Source: Blastococcus sp. CPCC 205250
Lineage (GTDB): Bacteria; Actinomycetota; Actinomycetes; Mycobacteriales; Geodermatophilaceae
DNA: 64,000 nucleotides
Assembly (NCBI RefSeq): GCF_019799925.1
Contig: NZ_JABGCG010000006.1
Coordinates: 292,543-356,542, forward strand
Direction of reading: 5' to 3'
Shown here: positions 8,124 to 16,619 of the stretch, piece after piece
Layout: the number at the start of each line of letters is the position of its first letter
How positions within the stretch are numbered: the stretch's first letter is position 1
Notes under the pieces: generated by a model
Seen by the model: only the letters and a program-made list of their open reading frames with translations
Database searches by the model: none
What the model was told of the DNA's origin: nothing
Translations under genes and position numbers: made by a program

Positions 8124-8648
8124 ATGGCCCCGGACGGCGTGCACGCCGAGATCTCCCTGACCGTCGACGGCGAGGACCACCGCCTGACGGTCGACACCCG
8201 GACGACGCTGCTGGACGCCCTGCGCGAGCGGCTGGGCAACGCCAGCCCGAAGAAGGGGTGCGACCACGGCCAGTGCGGCGCGTGCACGGTGCTGCTGGAC
8301 GGCGACCGCGCCCTGAGCTGCCTGGCACTCGCGGTCGCGCACGACGGCGCCGAGGTCACCACCGCGGACGGGCTGGCCGCCGGCGGGCTGCACCCGGTGC
8401 AGCAGGCCTTCCTGGACCGCGACGCCTTCCAGTGCGGGTACTGCACGCCCGGCCAGGTCTGCTCGGCGGTGGGGCTGCTGGAGGAGGTCCGGCGCGGCTG
8501 GCCGAGCCACGTGACCGAGGACCTCACCGCCAGGCCGGAGCTCACGCACGACGAGGTCGCCGAGCGGATGAGCGGCAACCTCTGCCGGTGCGGCGCCTAC
8601 GCCCACATCGTCCCGGCCGTGCAGCAGGCGGGGGGTGTGCAGGCGTGA
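8124..8648 (+). CDS. paoA: Aldehyde oxidase, 2Fe-2S subunit (PaoA/YagT type)
   Basis: This is the small subunit of a molybdenum hydroxylase. It has the plant-ferredoxin-type cluster motif (CDHGQCGACTV plus a later Cys) near residues 47-70 and the second, all-helical cluster motif (QCGYCTPG and CRCGAY) in the C-terminal half. It passes electrons from the Mo site to FAD. I chose ATG 8124; ATG 8073 would add 17 residues. A twin-arginine signal, present in E. coli PaoA, is not visible, so the complex is likely cytoplasmic. It overlaps paoB by 4 bases (GTGA). Confidence 0.88.
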   Translation: MAPDGVHAEISLTVDGEDHRLTVDTRTTLLDALRERLGNASPKKGCDHGQCGACTVLLDGDRALSCLALAVAHDGAEVTTADGLAAGGLHPVQQAFLDRDAFQCGYCTPGQVCSAVGLLEEVRRGWPSHVTEDLTARPELTHDEVAERMSGNLCRCGAYAHIVPAVQQAGGVQA

Positions 8649-9661
8649 AGCCGTTCGCCTTCGCCCGCCCCGGCGACGTCGCCGAGGCGGTGCGCACCGT
8701 GGCCGCCGAGCCCGCCGCGGTCTTCCTCGGCGGCGGCACCAACCTGGTCGACCTCCTCAAGCTCGGCGTCGCCCGGCCCGACCGGGTCGTCGACGTCCGC
8801 CGGCTCACCTCGCGGGAGATCACCGACACCGACGACGGCGGTCTGCGGATCGGCGCCGCGGTGACCAACAGCGAGCTGGCCGCCGACCCGCGGGTGCGCG
8901 AGCGCTGGCCGGTGCTGGCCCAGGCGCTGCTCGCCGGGGCCACCGGGCAGCTGCGCAACCTCGCCACCGTCGGCGGCAACCCGCTGCAGCGCACCCGCTG
9001 CGTGTACTTCACCGACGTCAGCACGCCGTGCAACAAGCGCGAGCCCGGCAGCGGCTGCTCGGCCGTCGGTGGCTACACCCGGTACCACGCGGTCCTGGGC
9101 GTGCCGGCGGCGCTGCCCGACGCGAGCGCCCCGGAGACCTGCATCGCGACCCACCCCTCCGACATGGCGGTCGCCCTCGCGGTGCTGGACGCGCGGGTGC
9201 AGGTGCTCGGCCCGGGCGGCGCGCGCACGATCCCGTTCGCTGAACTCCACCGGCTGCCCGGCGACGACCCCTCGCGGGACACCGTCCTCGAGCACGGCGA
9301 GCTGGTCACCGCGATCGACCTGCCGCCGCTGCCCGCCGGCGCGCGCTCGGCCTACCGCAAGGTGCGCGACCGGGCCTCGTACGCCTTCGCGCTGGTCTCG
9401 GTGGCCGCGGTGGTGGCGGGCGGCGAGGTCCGGCTCGCGCTCGGCGGCGTCGCGCACAGGCCGTGGCGCGCCACCCGCGCCGAGGAGGTGCTGCGCGGCG
9501 GCCCGCCCACCGCGGACGCCGTCCGCGGCGCCATGGCCGCCGAGCTCGCCGCCGCCCAGCCGCAGCCCGGGATCGACGGCGGCAACGGCTTCAAGATCCC
9601 GCTGGTGACGCGCACCGTCGTCGCCACCGTCCGCGACCTGACCTCCGGGGTGCCGGCATGA
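8645..9661 (+). CDS. paoB: Aldehyde oxidase, FAD subunit (PaoB/YagS type)
   Basis: The 338-residue FAD subunit carries FLGGGTNLVDLLK (FAD binding) near residue 30 and GATGQLRNLATVGGN. It also contains the PaoB-specific insertion RTRCVYFTDVSTPCNKR with GSGC, and ETCIATHPSD: four cysteines that bind an extra 4Fe-4S cluster in E. coli PaoB. This places the enzyme with the PaoABC aldehyde oxidoreductases rather than with xanthine dehydrogenases. The start is the GTG overlapping paoA, and the stop overlaps paoC (ATGA). Confidence 0.9.
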   Translation: MKPFAFARPGDVAEAVRTVAAEPAAVFLGGGTNLVDLLKLGVARPDRVVDVRRLTSREITDTDDGGLRIGAAVTNSELAADPRVRERWPVLAQALLAGATGQLRNLATVGGNPLQRTRCVYFTDVSTPCNKREPGSGCSAVGGYTRYHAVLGVPAALPDASAPETCIATHPSDMAVALAVLDARVQVLGPGGARTIPFAELHRLPGDDPSRDTVLEHGELVTAIDLPPLPAGARSAYRKVRDRASYAFALVSVAAVVAGGEVRLALGGVAHRPWRATRAEEVLRGGPPTADAVRGAMAAELAAAQPQPGIDGGNGFKIPLVTRTVVATVRDLTSGVPA

Positions 9662-11751
9662 CCGAACTGCTGGAGCCGCGCGCGATCGGCCGCGACATGG
9701 TCCGCCGCGACGGCGAGGCGAAGGTGCGCGGCACCGCGACCTACGCCATCGAGACGCCGGTGGAGGACCCGGCCTACGCCCACCCGGTGCAGGCGACGGT
9801 GGCCCGCGGCCGCGTCACCGCCGTCGACACCTCCGCCGCCGAGGCGCTCGACGGGGTGCTCGTGGTGCTCACCCCGTCCACCGCCGAGCGGCTGGCGTCG
9901 GTCGAGGACCGCGAGTACGCCGTCCTGCAGAGCGACGAGGTCGACTTCCGCGGTCAGGTCGTCGCCCTCGTGGTCGCCGAGACCTCCGAGGTCGCGCGGC
10001 AGGCGGCCGACGCGGTCCGGATCACCTACGCCGAGCAGCCGCACGACAGCACGCTCGCCGTCGACCGGGACGACCTGTACGCGCCGGAGCAGGTCAACGC
10101 CGGGCACGAGACCGACACCGCCCAGGGCGACGTCGCCGCGGCCATGGCGACCGCGCACGCGACGGTCGAGCAGACCTACACGACGGCGATGTACCACAAC
10201 AACCCGCTGGAGCCGCACGCCACGACGGCCCTGTGGGACCCCGCCGCGGACGTGCCGCTCACCCTCTGGGACTCCACCCAGGGCGTGCACCCCTCGCGGT
10301 CGGCGGTGTGCGGGGTGTTCGGCCTGGAGGAGGAGCAGGTCCGGGTGGTCTGTCCGTTCGTGGGCGGCGGGTTCGGCTCCAAGGGCAACGCGCACGCGCA
10401 CGTCATGCTCGCCACCATGGCCGCCCGCGCGGTGCCCGGACGGCCGGTGAAGCTCGGCCTGACCCGGCAGCAGATGTTCACCCTCGTCGGCTACCGCACG
10501 CCGACGATCCAGAAGCTGCAGGTGGCCGCCGACCGCACCGGCCGGCTGCAGGCGATCGCCATCGACGTCGTCGAGCAGACGTCGCGGATCAAGGAGTACG
10601 CGGAGCAGACCGGCGTCCCCACCCGGATGATGTACGCCTCGCCCAACCGGCGGACGACGCACCGGCTGGCCGCCCTCGACGTCCCGGTGCCGTCGTGGAT
10701 GCGGGCGCCGGGGGAGTGCCCGGGCATGTTCGGGCCGGAGGTGGCACTCGACGAGCTGGCCGACACGCTCGGCATCGACCCGGTCGAGCTGCGCATCCGC
10801 AACGAGCCCGGGGTCGACCCCGAGACCGGCAAGCCGTGGTCGAGCCGCAACCTCGTGCAGTGCCTGCGGGAGGGGGCGCGGCGATTCGGCTGGGCCGACC
10901 GGCCGCCGCCGCTGCACCGCGAGGGCGCCTGGCTCGTGGGCACCGGCGTCGCCTCCTCGGTCTACCCGACGATGCGCCAGGCGACGTCGACCGCGGTGAT
11001 CCGCTACGAGGACGGGCGGTACGTCGCCGAGATCGGCGCGGCCGACCTCGGCACCGGCGCCTGGACCGTGCTGCCGCAGATCGCCGCGGACGCGCTGGGC
11101 GTCGACGCCGAGGACGTCGAGGTGCGCATCGGCGACACCCGCTACCCGGTCGCGTCGGTGGCCGGCGGGTCGTCGGGCACCAACACCTGGGGCTCGGCGC
11201 TGGTCGTCGCCGCGCGGGAGTTCCGGACGAAGTTCGGGCACGCGCCCGCCGACGGCGACGAGGCGTCCGGCGACGTCGACCAGGCGTCGACGGACGAGGA
11301 CCACTCCGCCTACGCGTTCGGCGCCCAGTTCGCCGAGGTGCGGGTGCACGCCGACACCGGCGAGATCCGGGTGCCGCGGCTGTACGGCGTCTTCGGCGCC
11401 GGGCGGATCATCAACCCGCGCACCGCCCGGTCGCAGTTCCTCGGAGGCATGACCATGGGGCTGTCGATGGCCCTGCACGAGAACAGCGTCTGGGACGACC
11501 GCATCGGGCAGGTCGCCAAGCACGACCTCGCCGAGTACCACGTCAGCGTCAACGCCGACGTCGGGGACATGCAGGCGCACTGGCTCGACGAGCACGACCC
11601 GTACGTCAACGCCATGGGCAGCAAGGGCGTCGGGGAGATCGGCATCGTCGGGACCGCCGCGGCCGTGGTCAACGCCGTGCACCGGGCGACCGGCGTCCGG
11701 GTGCGCGACCTGCCGGTGACCCTGGACCGGCTGCTGCCGGCGCTGCCCTAG
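9658..11751 (+). CDS. paoC: Aldehyde oxidase, molybdenum subunit (PaoC/YagR type)
   Basis: The 697-residue catalytic subunit binds the molybdopterin cofactor. Features in order are GRDMVRRDGEAKVRGTATY at the N terminus, VGGGFGSKG, MRAPGE, and near the C terminus GSKGVGEIGIVG with the catalytic Glu of molybdenum hydroxylases. The predicted reaction is oxidation of aldehydes to carboxylic acids with water as oxygen donor. The three genes form a tight operon. No PaoD/XdhC-like maturation gene is in the window, so cofactor insertion must be encoded elsewhere. Confidence 0.9.
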   Translation: MTELLEPRAIGRDMVRRDGEAKVRGTATYAIETPVEDPAYAHPVQATVARGRVTAVDTSAAEALDGVLVVLTPSTAERLASVEDREYAVLQSDEVDFRGQVVALVVAETSEVARQAADAVRITYAEQPHDSTLAVDRDDLYAPEQVNAGHETDTAQGDVAAAMATAHATVEQTYTTAMYHNNPLEPHATTALWDPAADVPLTLWDSTQGVHPSRSAVCGVFGLEEEQVRVVCPFVGGGFGSKGNAHAHVMLATMAARAVPGRPVKLGLTRQQMFTLVGYRTPTIQKLQVAADRTGRLQAIAIDVVEQTSRIKEYAEQTGVPTRMMYASPNRRTTHRLAALDVPVPSWMRAPGECPGMFGPEVALDELADTLGIDPVELRIRNEPGVDPETGKPWSSRNLVQCLREGARRFGWADRPPPLHREGAWLVGTGVASSVYPTMRQATSTAVIRYEDGRYVAEIGAADLGTGAWTVLPQIAADALGVDAEDVEVRIGDTRYPVASVAGGSSGTNTWGSALVVAAREFRTKFGHAPADGDEASGDVDQASTDEDHSAYAFGAQFAEVRVHADTGEIRVPRLYGVFGAGRIINPRTARSQFLGGMTMGLSMALHENSVWDDRIGQVAKHDLAEYHVSVNADVGDMQAHWLDEHDPYVNAMGSKGVGEIGIVGTAAAVVNAVHRATGVRVRDLPVTLDRLLPALP

Positions 11752-11765
11752 CCCGCTCCCCCCGG

Positions 11766-11826
11766 CGAGCGTGTGCGCCTCCGCCGCAGGATCGGTGCGG
11801 GACCGCGGCGTGGGCGCACACGCTCG
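11766..11826. terminator. Long-stem hairpin between convergent paoC and zinc-finger gene
   Basis: CGAGCGTGTGCGCC (11766-11779) is the exact complement of 11813-11826, 14 base pairs around a 33-base loop. It lies 14 bases after the paoC stop and 7 bases before the end of the facing gene. It is probably a bidirectional terminator. Confidence 0.6.
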
Positions 11827-11832
11827 GCCGGC

Positions 11833-12186
11833 TCAGTGCAGGTGCGCCTGCCAGTCGGCCGGCACCCGGCCGCGCGGCCCGGGCGCGGGCTGGTCGAGCG
11901 GGTGGTGCTGCGGGGGCGCGAGCTCGGCGCCGCGGACGGGCCGGTCGGCGGGGAAGTCCCAGAACCACTCCTCGCCGGGCTCGAAGCTGCGGATGACCGG
12001 GTGCCCGGTCTGCGCGGCGTGTCCGCGGGCGTGCTGGGAGGGCGAGGAGTCGCAGCAGCCGACGTGCCCGCACTGGGCGCACCGGCGCAGGTGGAACCAC
12101 CAGCCGCCGGTCGCCTCGCACTCCACGCACCCGGGACCGCTCGGCGGGACGGACGGGTCGATGCCTGGCGTCGTCACGCGGGCCAC
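11833..12186 (-). CDS. UBP-type zinc finger protein
   Basis: The 117-residue protein consists mainly of a ubiquitin-hydrolase-type (UBP/BUZ) zinc finger: CVECEATGGWWFHLRRC, AQCGHVGCCD, then SPSQHARGHAAQTGHPVIRSFEP. Cys and His spacing matches the family. In eukaryotes the fold binds the ubiquitin C terminus. Bacteria have no ubiquitin, so the ligand is unknown. The start is the GTG at 12186; a second in-frame GTG lies three codons on. It is divergent from the REC/reductase gene, and the pair share a 118-base intergenic region. Confidence 0.85.
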   Translation of the reverse strand: MARVTTPGIDPSVPPSGPGCVECEATGGWWFHLRRCAQCGHVGCCDSSPSQHARGHAAQTGHPVIRSFEPGEEWFWDFPADRPVRGAELAPPQHHPLDQPAPGPRGRVPADWQAHLH

Positions 12187-12304
12187 CGTAGGCCCGGGTC
12201 GCGGCGCGGCGACAGCCTGTCGGTGCAGGTGGTCCGCGGGCTAGCGTGGGCCGCCCGCCGACGCCGCCGGGCGCCTCTGCACCCCTGCTCCAGGAGGCCG
12301 CCTC

Positions 12305-13963
12305 ATGAGCCGTCCCGTCCTGCTCACCGTCGACGACGACCCCCAGGTTTCCCGAGCCGTCGCCCGCGACCTGCGGCGCCGCTTCGGCGAGGACTGCCGG
12401 ATCGTGCGCGCCTCGTCGGGCGCGGAGGCGTTGGAGGCGCTGCGCGAGCTCAAGCTGCGCGGCGAGCCGGTCGCCGTCCTGCTGGCCGACTACCGCATGC
12501 CGCAGATGAACGGCATCGAGTTCCTCGAGCAGGCGATGGACCTGTTCCCCCGCGCCCGCCGGGCGCTGCTCACCGCCTACGCCGACACCGACGCCGCGAT
12601 CGCCGCCATCAACCTGGTCGACGTCGACGCCTACCTGCTCAAGCCGTGGGACCCGCCGGAGGAGAAGCTCTACCCGGTCGTCGACACCATGCTCGACGCG
12701 TGGCGGGCCAGCCCCGCCGCGGCCGCCGACGAGGTCAAGCTGGTCGGCCACCGCTGGTCACCCGCGTCGTTCCGCGCGCGCGACCTGCTGGCCCGCAACG
12801 CCGTCCCCTACCGCTGGTTCAGCGTGGAGGAGCCCGAGGGGCAGCGGCTGCTGGAGGCCGCCGGCGCGACGGCCGACGACGTCCCGGTCGTCGTCACCCC
12901 CGACGGGCAGGTGCTGCGCGCCCCCGGCGACGCCGAGCTGGCCGCGGTCGTCGGGCTGAGCGTCGACCCGCGCGAGGACTTCTACGACCTCGTCGTGGTC
13001 GGCGGCGGCCCGGCCGGGCTCGGCGCCGCGGTGTACGGCGCCTCGGAGGGGCTGCGCACCGTGCTGGTCGAGCGCGAGGCCACCGGCGGCCAGGCCGGGC
13101 AGAGCAGCCGGATCGAGAACTACCTGGGCTTCCCCGACGGCGTCTCCGGCGGCCAGCTCGCCGACCGTGCCCGCCGCCAGGCCGGCAAGTTCGGCGCCGA
13201 GCTGCTGCTCACCCGCGACGTCGTCGCGCTGGAGGCGCACGGCCCCAAGCGGGTGCTGCGCTTCGCCGACGGCAGCAGCATCGCCGCCCACGCCGTCGTC
13301 CTCGCGACCGGCGTCTCCTACCGCAGCCTCGGGGTCGACGGCGCCGACGAGCTGACCGGCCGGGGGGTCTTCTACGGCTCGGCGCTCACCGAGGCGGCGG
13401 CGTGCGCCGGCCGGGACGTCTACATCGTCGGCGGCGCCAACTCCGCCGGGCAGGCCGCCGTGTTCTTCGCCCGGCACGCCAGGTCGGTGACGATGCTGGT
13501 GCGCGGGCCCTCCCTCGAGGCGTCGATGTCGCACTACCTCATCGAGCAGATCGCGCAGATCCCCGCGATCACCGTGCGCACCTGCACCACGGTCGCCGGG
13601 ACCCACGGCACCGAGCACCTGGAGTCGCTCACGCTCCAGGACGAGCTGACCGGCGCGCGCGAGACGGTGCCGGCCAGCCACGTCTTCGTCTTCATCGGCG
13701 GCGCGCCGCGCACCGGCTGGCTCGACGGCGTCGTGGTCCGCGACGACCGCGGGTTCATCCCCACCGGCCCGGGCCTGGTGGAGGACGGCGACCGCCCGCG
13801 CGGGTGGGCGCTGGAGCGCGACCCGTGGTTCCTGGAGTCCAGCGTGCCCGGTGTGTTCGTGGCCGGCGACGTGCGGGCCGAGTCGGTCAAGCGGGTCGCC
13901 TCCGCCGTCGGCGAGGGCGCGATGGCCGTGACCCTGGTGCACCGGTACCTGGGGGAGCGGTGA
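12305..13963 (+). CDS. Response-regulator / thioredoxin reductase-like fusion flavoprotein
   Basis: Residues 1-125 of this 552-residue fusion are a receiver domain: acidic pocket Asp10-12, phospho-acceptor Asp62 (LLADYRMP), Thr90 and Lys113. Residues ~138-215 are glutaredoxin-like (VGHRWSPASFRARDLLARN) but without cysteines. From ~220 a thioredoxin reductase-type module follows, with FAD motif VVVGGGPAGLGAAV and NAD(P) motif VYIVGGANSAGQAAVFF. The reductase CXXC is replaced by ALTEAAAC, so disulfide reduction of the classical kind is excluded. It overlaps the histidine kinase gene by 4 bases, so the receiver is probably phosphorylated by that kinase, linking flavin redox chemistry to a signal. 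Confidence 0.88.
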   Translation: MSRPVLLTVDDDPQVSRAVARDLRRRFGEDCRIVRASSGAEALEALRELKLRGEPVAVLLADYRMPQMNGIEFLEQAMDLFPRARRALLTAYADTDAAIAAINLVDVDAYLLKPWDPPEEKLYPVVDTMLDAWRASPAAAADEVKLVGHRWSPASFRARDLLARNAVPYRWFSVEEPEGQRLLEAAGATADDVPVVVTPDGQVLRAPGDAELAAVVGLSVDPREDFYDLVVVGGGPAGLGAAVYGASEGLRTVLVEREATGGQAGQSSRIENYLGFPDGVSGGQLADRARRQAGKFGAELLLTRDVVALEAHGPKRVLRFADGSSIAAHAVVLATGVSYRSLGVDGADELTGRGVFYGSALTEAAACAGRDVYIVGGANSAGQAAVFFARHARSVTMLVRGPSLEASMSHYLIEQIAQIPAITVRTCTTVAGTHGTEHLESLTLQDELTGARETVPASHVFVFIGGAPRTGWLDGVVVRDDRGFIPTGPGLVEDGDRPRGWALERDPWFLESSVPGVFVAGDVRAESVKRVASAVGEGAMAVTLVHRYLGER

Positions 13964-15405
13964 GCGCCCCGCACGCCGCGGGCACGGCCCGCCTGACCCC
14001 CGACGAGCTGCGCGAGCTGTTCCTCTTCGAGGACCTCGACGCCGACCAGCTGGCGTGGGTCGCGGCCAACGGCGACGTCGTCGACTGCGCCGCCGGCACC
14101 GACGTGTCGGTCGAGGGCGAGCCGGCCGAGTGCTTCTTCGTGCTGCTCGACGGCACCATGACCATGGCGCGGCGGGTCGGCGGCAGCGAGGTCGAGACGG
14201 TGCGCACCGACTCGCGCGGCGTCTACTCCGGCGCGGTGCAGTTCTACGCGGGCGACCGGATCACCCAGGTCTACCCGGCGACGGTCCGCGCGGTCACCGA
14301 CTGCCGCTTCCTCGCGCTGCCGGCCGGGCCGTTCGCCGCGGTGTTCCGGCAGTGGTACCCGATGGCGGTGCACCTGCTCGAGGGCATGTTCGTCGGCAAC
14401 AAGAACGCCGCGGAGCTGGTCGGGCAGCGCGAGCGGCTGCTCGCGCTGGGGAAGCTGACCGCCGGGCTCACCCACGAGCTCAACAACCCCGCCGCGGCCG
14501 CCGCGCGGGCCACCTCGGCGCTGCGCGAGCGGATCGCCGGGATGCGGTCGAAGCTGGCCAAGCTCTCCGACGGGCACATCCCCGGGGAGATGCTCGGTGC
14601 GCTGACGGTGCTGCAGGACGACTTCGTCGCACGGATCGGCCCGGCCGCCGAGCTCGGGGCGCTGGAGCGCTCGGACCTGGAGGACGAGCTCGGCGAGTGG
14701 CTCGAGGAGCGCGACGTCGCGCGCGCCTGGGACCTCGCCGGGGTGTTCGTCGCGGCCGGGCTGGGCCCCAACGACCTCGAGCGGGTCGCCGACGCGGTGG
14801 CGCCGTCCTTCCTGCCGGCGGCCCTGCAGTGGCTGGCCTACACGGTGGAGACCGAGACGCTGGTGGCCGAGATCGCCGAGAGCACCGCGCGGATCTCGGC
14901 GCTGGTCGACGCGGCGAAGCAGTACTCGCAGATGGACCGGACCCCGCACCAGGCCGCCGACCTGCACGTCGGCCTCGACGCCACGATGACGATGATGAGC
15001 GGCAAGATCGCCCCGGGCGTGCGGGTCGTGAAGGACTACGACCGGTCGCTGCCGCGGGTGCCGGCCTATGCCGGGGAGCTCAACCAGGTCTGGACCAACC
15101 TCGTGCACAACGCGCTCGACGCGATGGGCGGCTCGGGCACGCTCACCCTGCGGACGGCACGGGACGGCGACCGCGCCCTGGTGGAGATCGGCGACACCGG
15201 GCCCGGCATCCCCGAGGAGCTCCGCCGCCGCGTGTTCGAGCCGTTCTTCACCACCAAGCCCGTCGGCCAGGGCACCGGCCTGGGCCTGGACGTGTCGTGG
15301 CGGATCGTCGTCAACCGGCACGGCGGCGACCTGCGGGTGCTGTCGCGGCCCGGCGACACCCGCTTCCAGGTGCGGCTGCCGCTGGAGGAGCCGGGCGCCC
15401 CGTGA
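13960..15405 (+). CDS. Cyclic-nucleotide-binding-domain histidine kinase
   Basis: The 481-residue protein has a cNMP-binding fold at residues ~20-140, an H-box with His172 (LTAGLTHELNNPAAA), an unusual helical stretch of about 150 residues, then the HATPase domain with N-box NQVWTNLVHNALDAMGG, G1 GDTGPGIP and G2 GQGTGLGLDVSWRIV. No transmembrane segment is visible, so it is cytoplasmic. It is coupled by GTGA overlap to the upstream REC/reductase fusion and downstream to a GNAT gene. The cNMP fold may sense a nucleotide or, as in CRP/FNR relatives, something else. Confidence 0.88.
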   Translation: MSAPHAAGTARLTPDELRELFLFEDLDADQLAWVAANGDVVDCAAGTDVSVEGEPAECFFVLLDGTMTMARRVGGSEVETVRTDSRGVYSGAVQFYAGDRITQVYPATVRAVTDCRFLALPAGPFAAVFRQWYPMAVHLLEGMFVGNKNAAELVGQRERLLALGKLTAGLTHELNNPAAAAARATSALRERIAGMRSKLAKLSDGHIPGEMLGALTVLQDDFVARIGPAAELGALERSDLEDELGEWLEERDVARAWDLAGVFVAAGLGPNDLERVADAVAPSFLPAALQWLAYTVETETLVAEIAESTARISALVDAAKQYSQMDRTPHQAADLHVGLDATMTMMSGKIAPGVRVVKDYDRSLPRVPAYAGELNQVWTNLVHNALDAMGGSGTLTLRTARDGDRALVEIGDTGPGIPEELRRRVFEPFFTTKPVGQGTGLGLDVSWRIVVNRHGGDLRVLSRPGDTRFQVRLPLEEPGAP

Positions 15406-15875
15406 CCGTGCGGCTGGCCCCGCTGGACCCGGCGGGCGACCCGGCCGCGGCCGCGCAGCTGTGGGCGCTGCAGCGCGCGGCCTACGCGGTGGAGGCCGCG
15501 CTGCTCGGCGACGACCGGATCCCGCCGCTGCACGAGGACCTCCCCACGCTGCGCGCCGCGCCCCTCCGCTGGACCGGGGCGGTCCTCGACGGCCGGCTCG
15601 CCGGGGCGGTCGCGTGGACCGACGAGGAGGCGCTGGTCGACGTCCACCGCCTCGTGGTGGCGGCGTCGGCGGGCCGGCAGGGGCTGGGGTCGGCGCTGGT
15701 GCGCTCGGTGCTGGCGGTCGCCGGGAGCCGGCCCACGGTCGTCGCCACCGGCCGGGACAACGCGCCGGCCCGCGCCCTCTACGAGCGGCTGGGCTTCGCG
15801 CGCACCGGCGACCGCGAGGTCCTGCCGGGCCTGTGGGTGACCGGCTACCGGCACCAGCCGCGCGCCGGCGACTGA
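15402..15875 (+). CDS. GNAT-family N-acetyltransferase
   Basis: The 157-residue protein has the GNAT motif A region VHRLVVAASAGRQGLGSALVRSVL (acetyl-CoA pyrophosphate loop RQGLGSA) and the motif B pattern NAPARALYERLGFARTGDREV. The acceptor is unknown. It overlaps the histidine kinase stop by 4 bases and so is the third gene of the redox-signalling operon. A small hairpin (15878-15892) follows the stop. Confidence 0.82.
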   Translation: MTVRLAPLDPAGDPAAAAQLWALQRAAYAVEAALLGDDRIPPLHEDLPTLRAAPLRWTGAVLDGRLAGAVAWTDEEALVDVHRLVVAASAGRQGLGSALVRSVLAVAGSRPTVVATGRDNAPARALYERLGFARTGDREVLPGLWVTGYRHQPRAGD

Positions 15876-15877
15876 TC

Positions 15878-15892
15878 CCCGCCGACGGCGGG
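15878..15892 (+). terminator. Short hairpin after the GNAT gene
   Basis: CCCGCC and GGCGGG pair around loop GAC, two bases after the stop codon. The stem is only 6 bp, so it is a weak candidate terminator. Confidence 0.35.
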
Positions 15893-15951
15893 TAGGCCTG
15901 CCCGGCCGCGACGGAGACGACGTCACCCGGCGACCCGTCTGGGGGATCCAC

Positions 15952-16536
15952 ATGACCGACACCGACAACCACTGGGTCGCGCAGGCCGTGCACGACCTGG
16001 GCTCGGCACTCTGGCTCGGCGGGACGGTGATGGGCATTGCGGGGGTGAACAAGTCCGGCAGCGACCTGACCCAGGGCATCGACCGGGTGCGCGTCGCGAG
16101 CTCGGCCTGGTCCCGCTACCAACCCGTCCAGCTCGCCGGCATCGGCGCGACCCTCCTCGCGGGACTGCGGCTGACGCAGGTCAGCGGTCAGCGGGTGGCC
16201 CTGCAGGAGGGCTACGCGACGGTCGGCGCGCTCAAGGCCGGCCTCGCCGTCGCCGGTGCGGCGGCCAGCGGCTACGCCGCCTACAGCGGTGCACGGATCG
16301 GGAAGCTGGCGGAGGAGGTGGAGCGCTCCGGGACGCGACTCGAGGTGAAGGACGCGACGCTGCCGTCGGAGACCACGCCCGCGGAGCTGAAGAAGTGGCA
16401 GGCGCGGCAGCGGGTCACCCAGTTCGCCGTTCCGGCGCTGGCGGGGGCCAACGTCGTGTGCAACGCGTGGCTGGTGCAGTCCTACCGCGCGGGCGCGACC
16501 GTCAAGGGCGTCCTCGGCCGGTTCCTGCCCGGCTGA
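15952..16536 (+). CDS. Putative membrane protein of unknown function
   Basis: The 194-residue protein shows hydrophobic segments at about residues 17-30, 60-75, 85-110 and 155-175, separated by a charged stretch (KLAEEVERSGTRLEVKD). The N-terminal VHDLGSALWLGGTVMGIAG resembles the start of small multi-pass proteins with heme or ion-binding histidines, but no known motif is convincing. It is a single gene with its own hairpin (16544-16572) after the stop. I do not recognise the family. Confidence 0.7.
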   Translation: MTDTDNHWVAQAVHDLGSALWLGGTVMGIAGVNKSGSDLTQGIDRVRVASSAWSRYQPVQLAGIGATLLAGLRLTQVSGQRVALQEGYATVGALKAGLAVAGAAASGYAAYSGARIGKLAEEVERSGTRLEVKDATLPSETTPAELKKWQARQRVTQFAVPALAGANVVCNAWLVQSYRAGATVKGVLGRFLPG

Positions 16537-16543
16537 GCCGGCC

Positions 16544-16572
16544 GGCGGCCTCCCCGTGCGGGGGAGGCCGCC
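16544..16572 (+). terminator. Hairpin terminator after the membrane protein gene
   Basis: GGCGGCCTCCCC (16544-16555) pairs perfectly with 16561-16572, loop of 5 bases. It starts 8 bases after the stop codon. No U tract. Confidence 0.65.
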
Positions 16573-16619
16573 CGTGCCGACGCTGGGACACCGGCGCGCG
16601 CTGTGCTGGACTGGACGGC

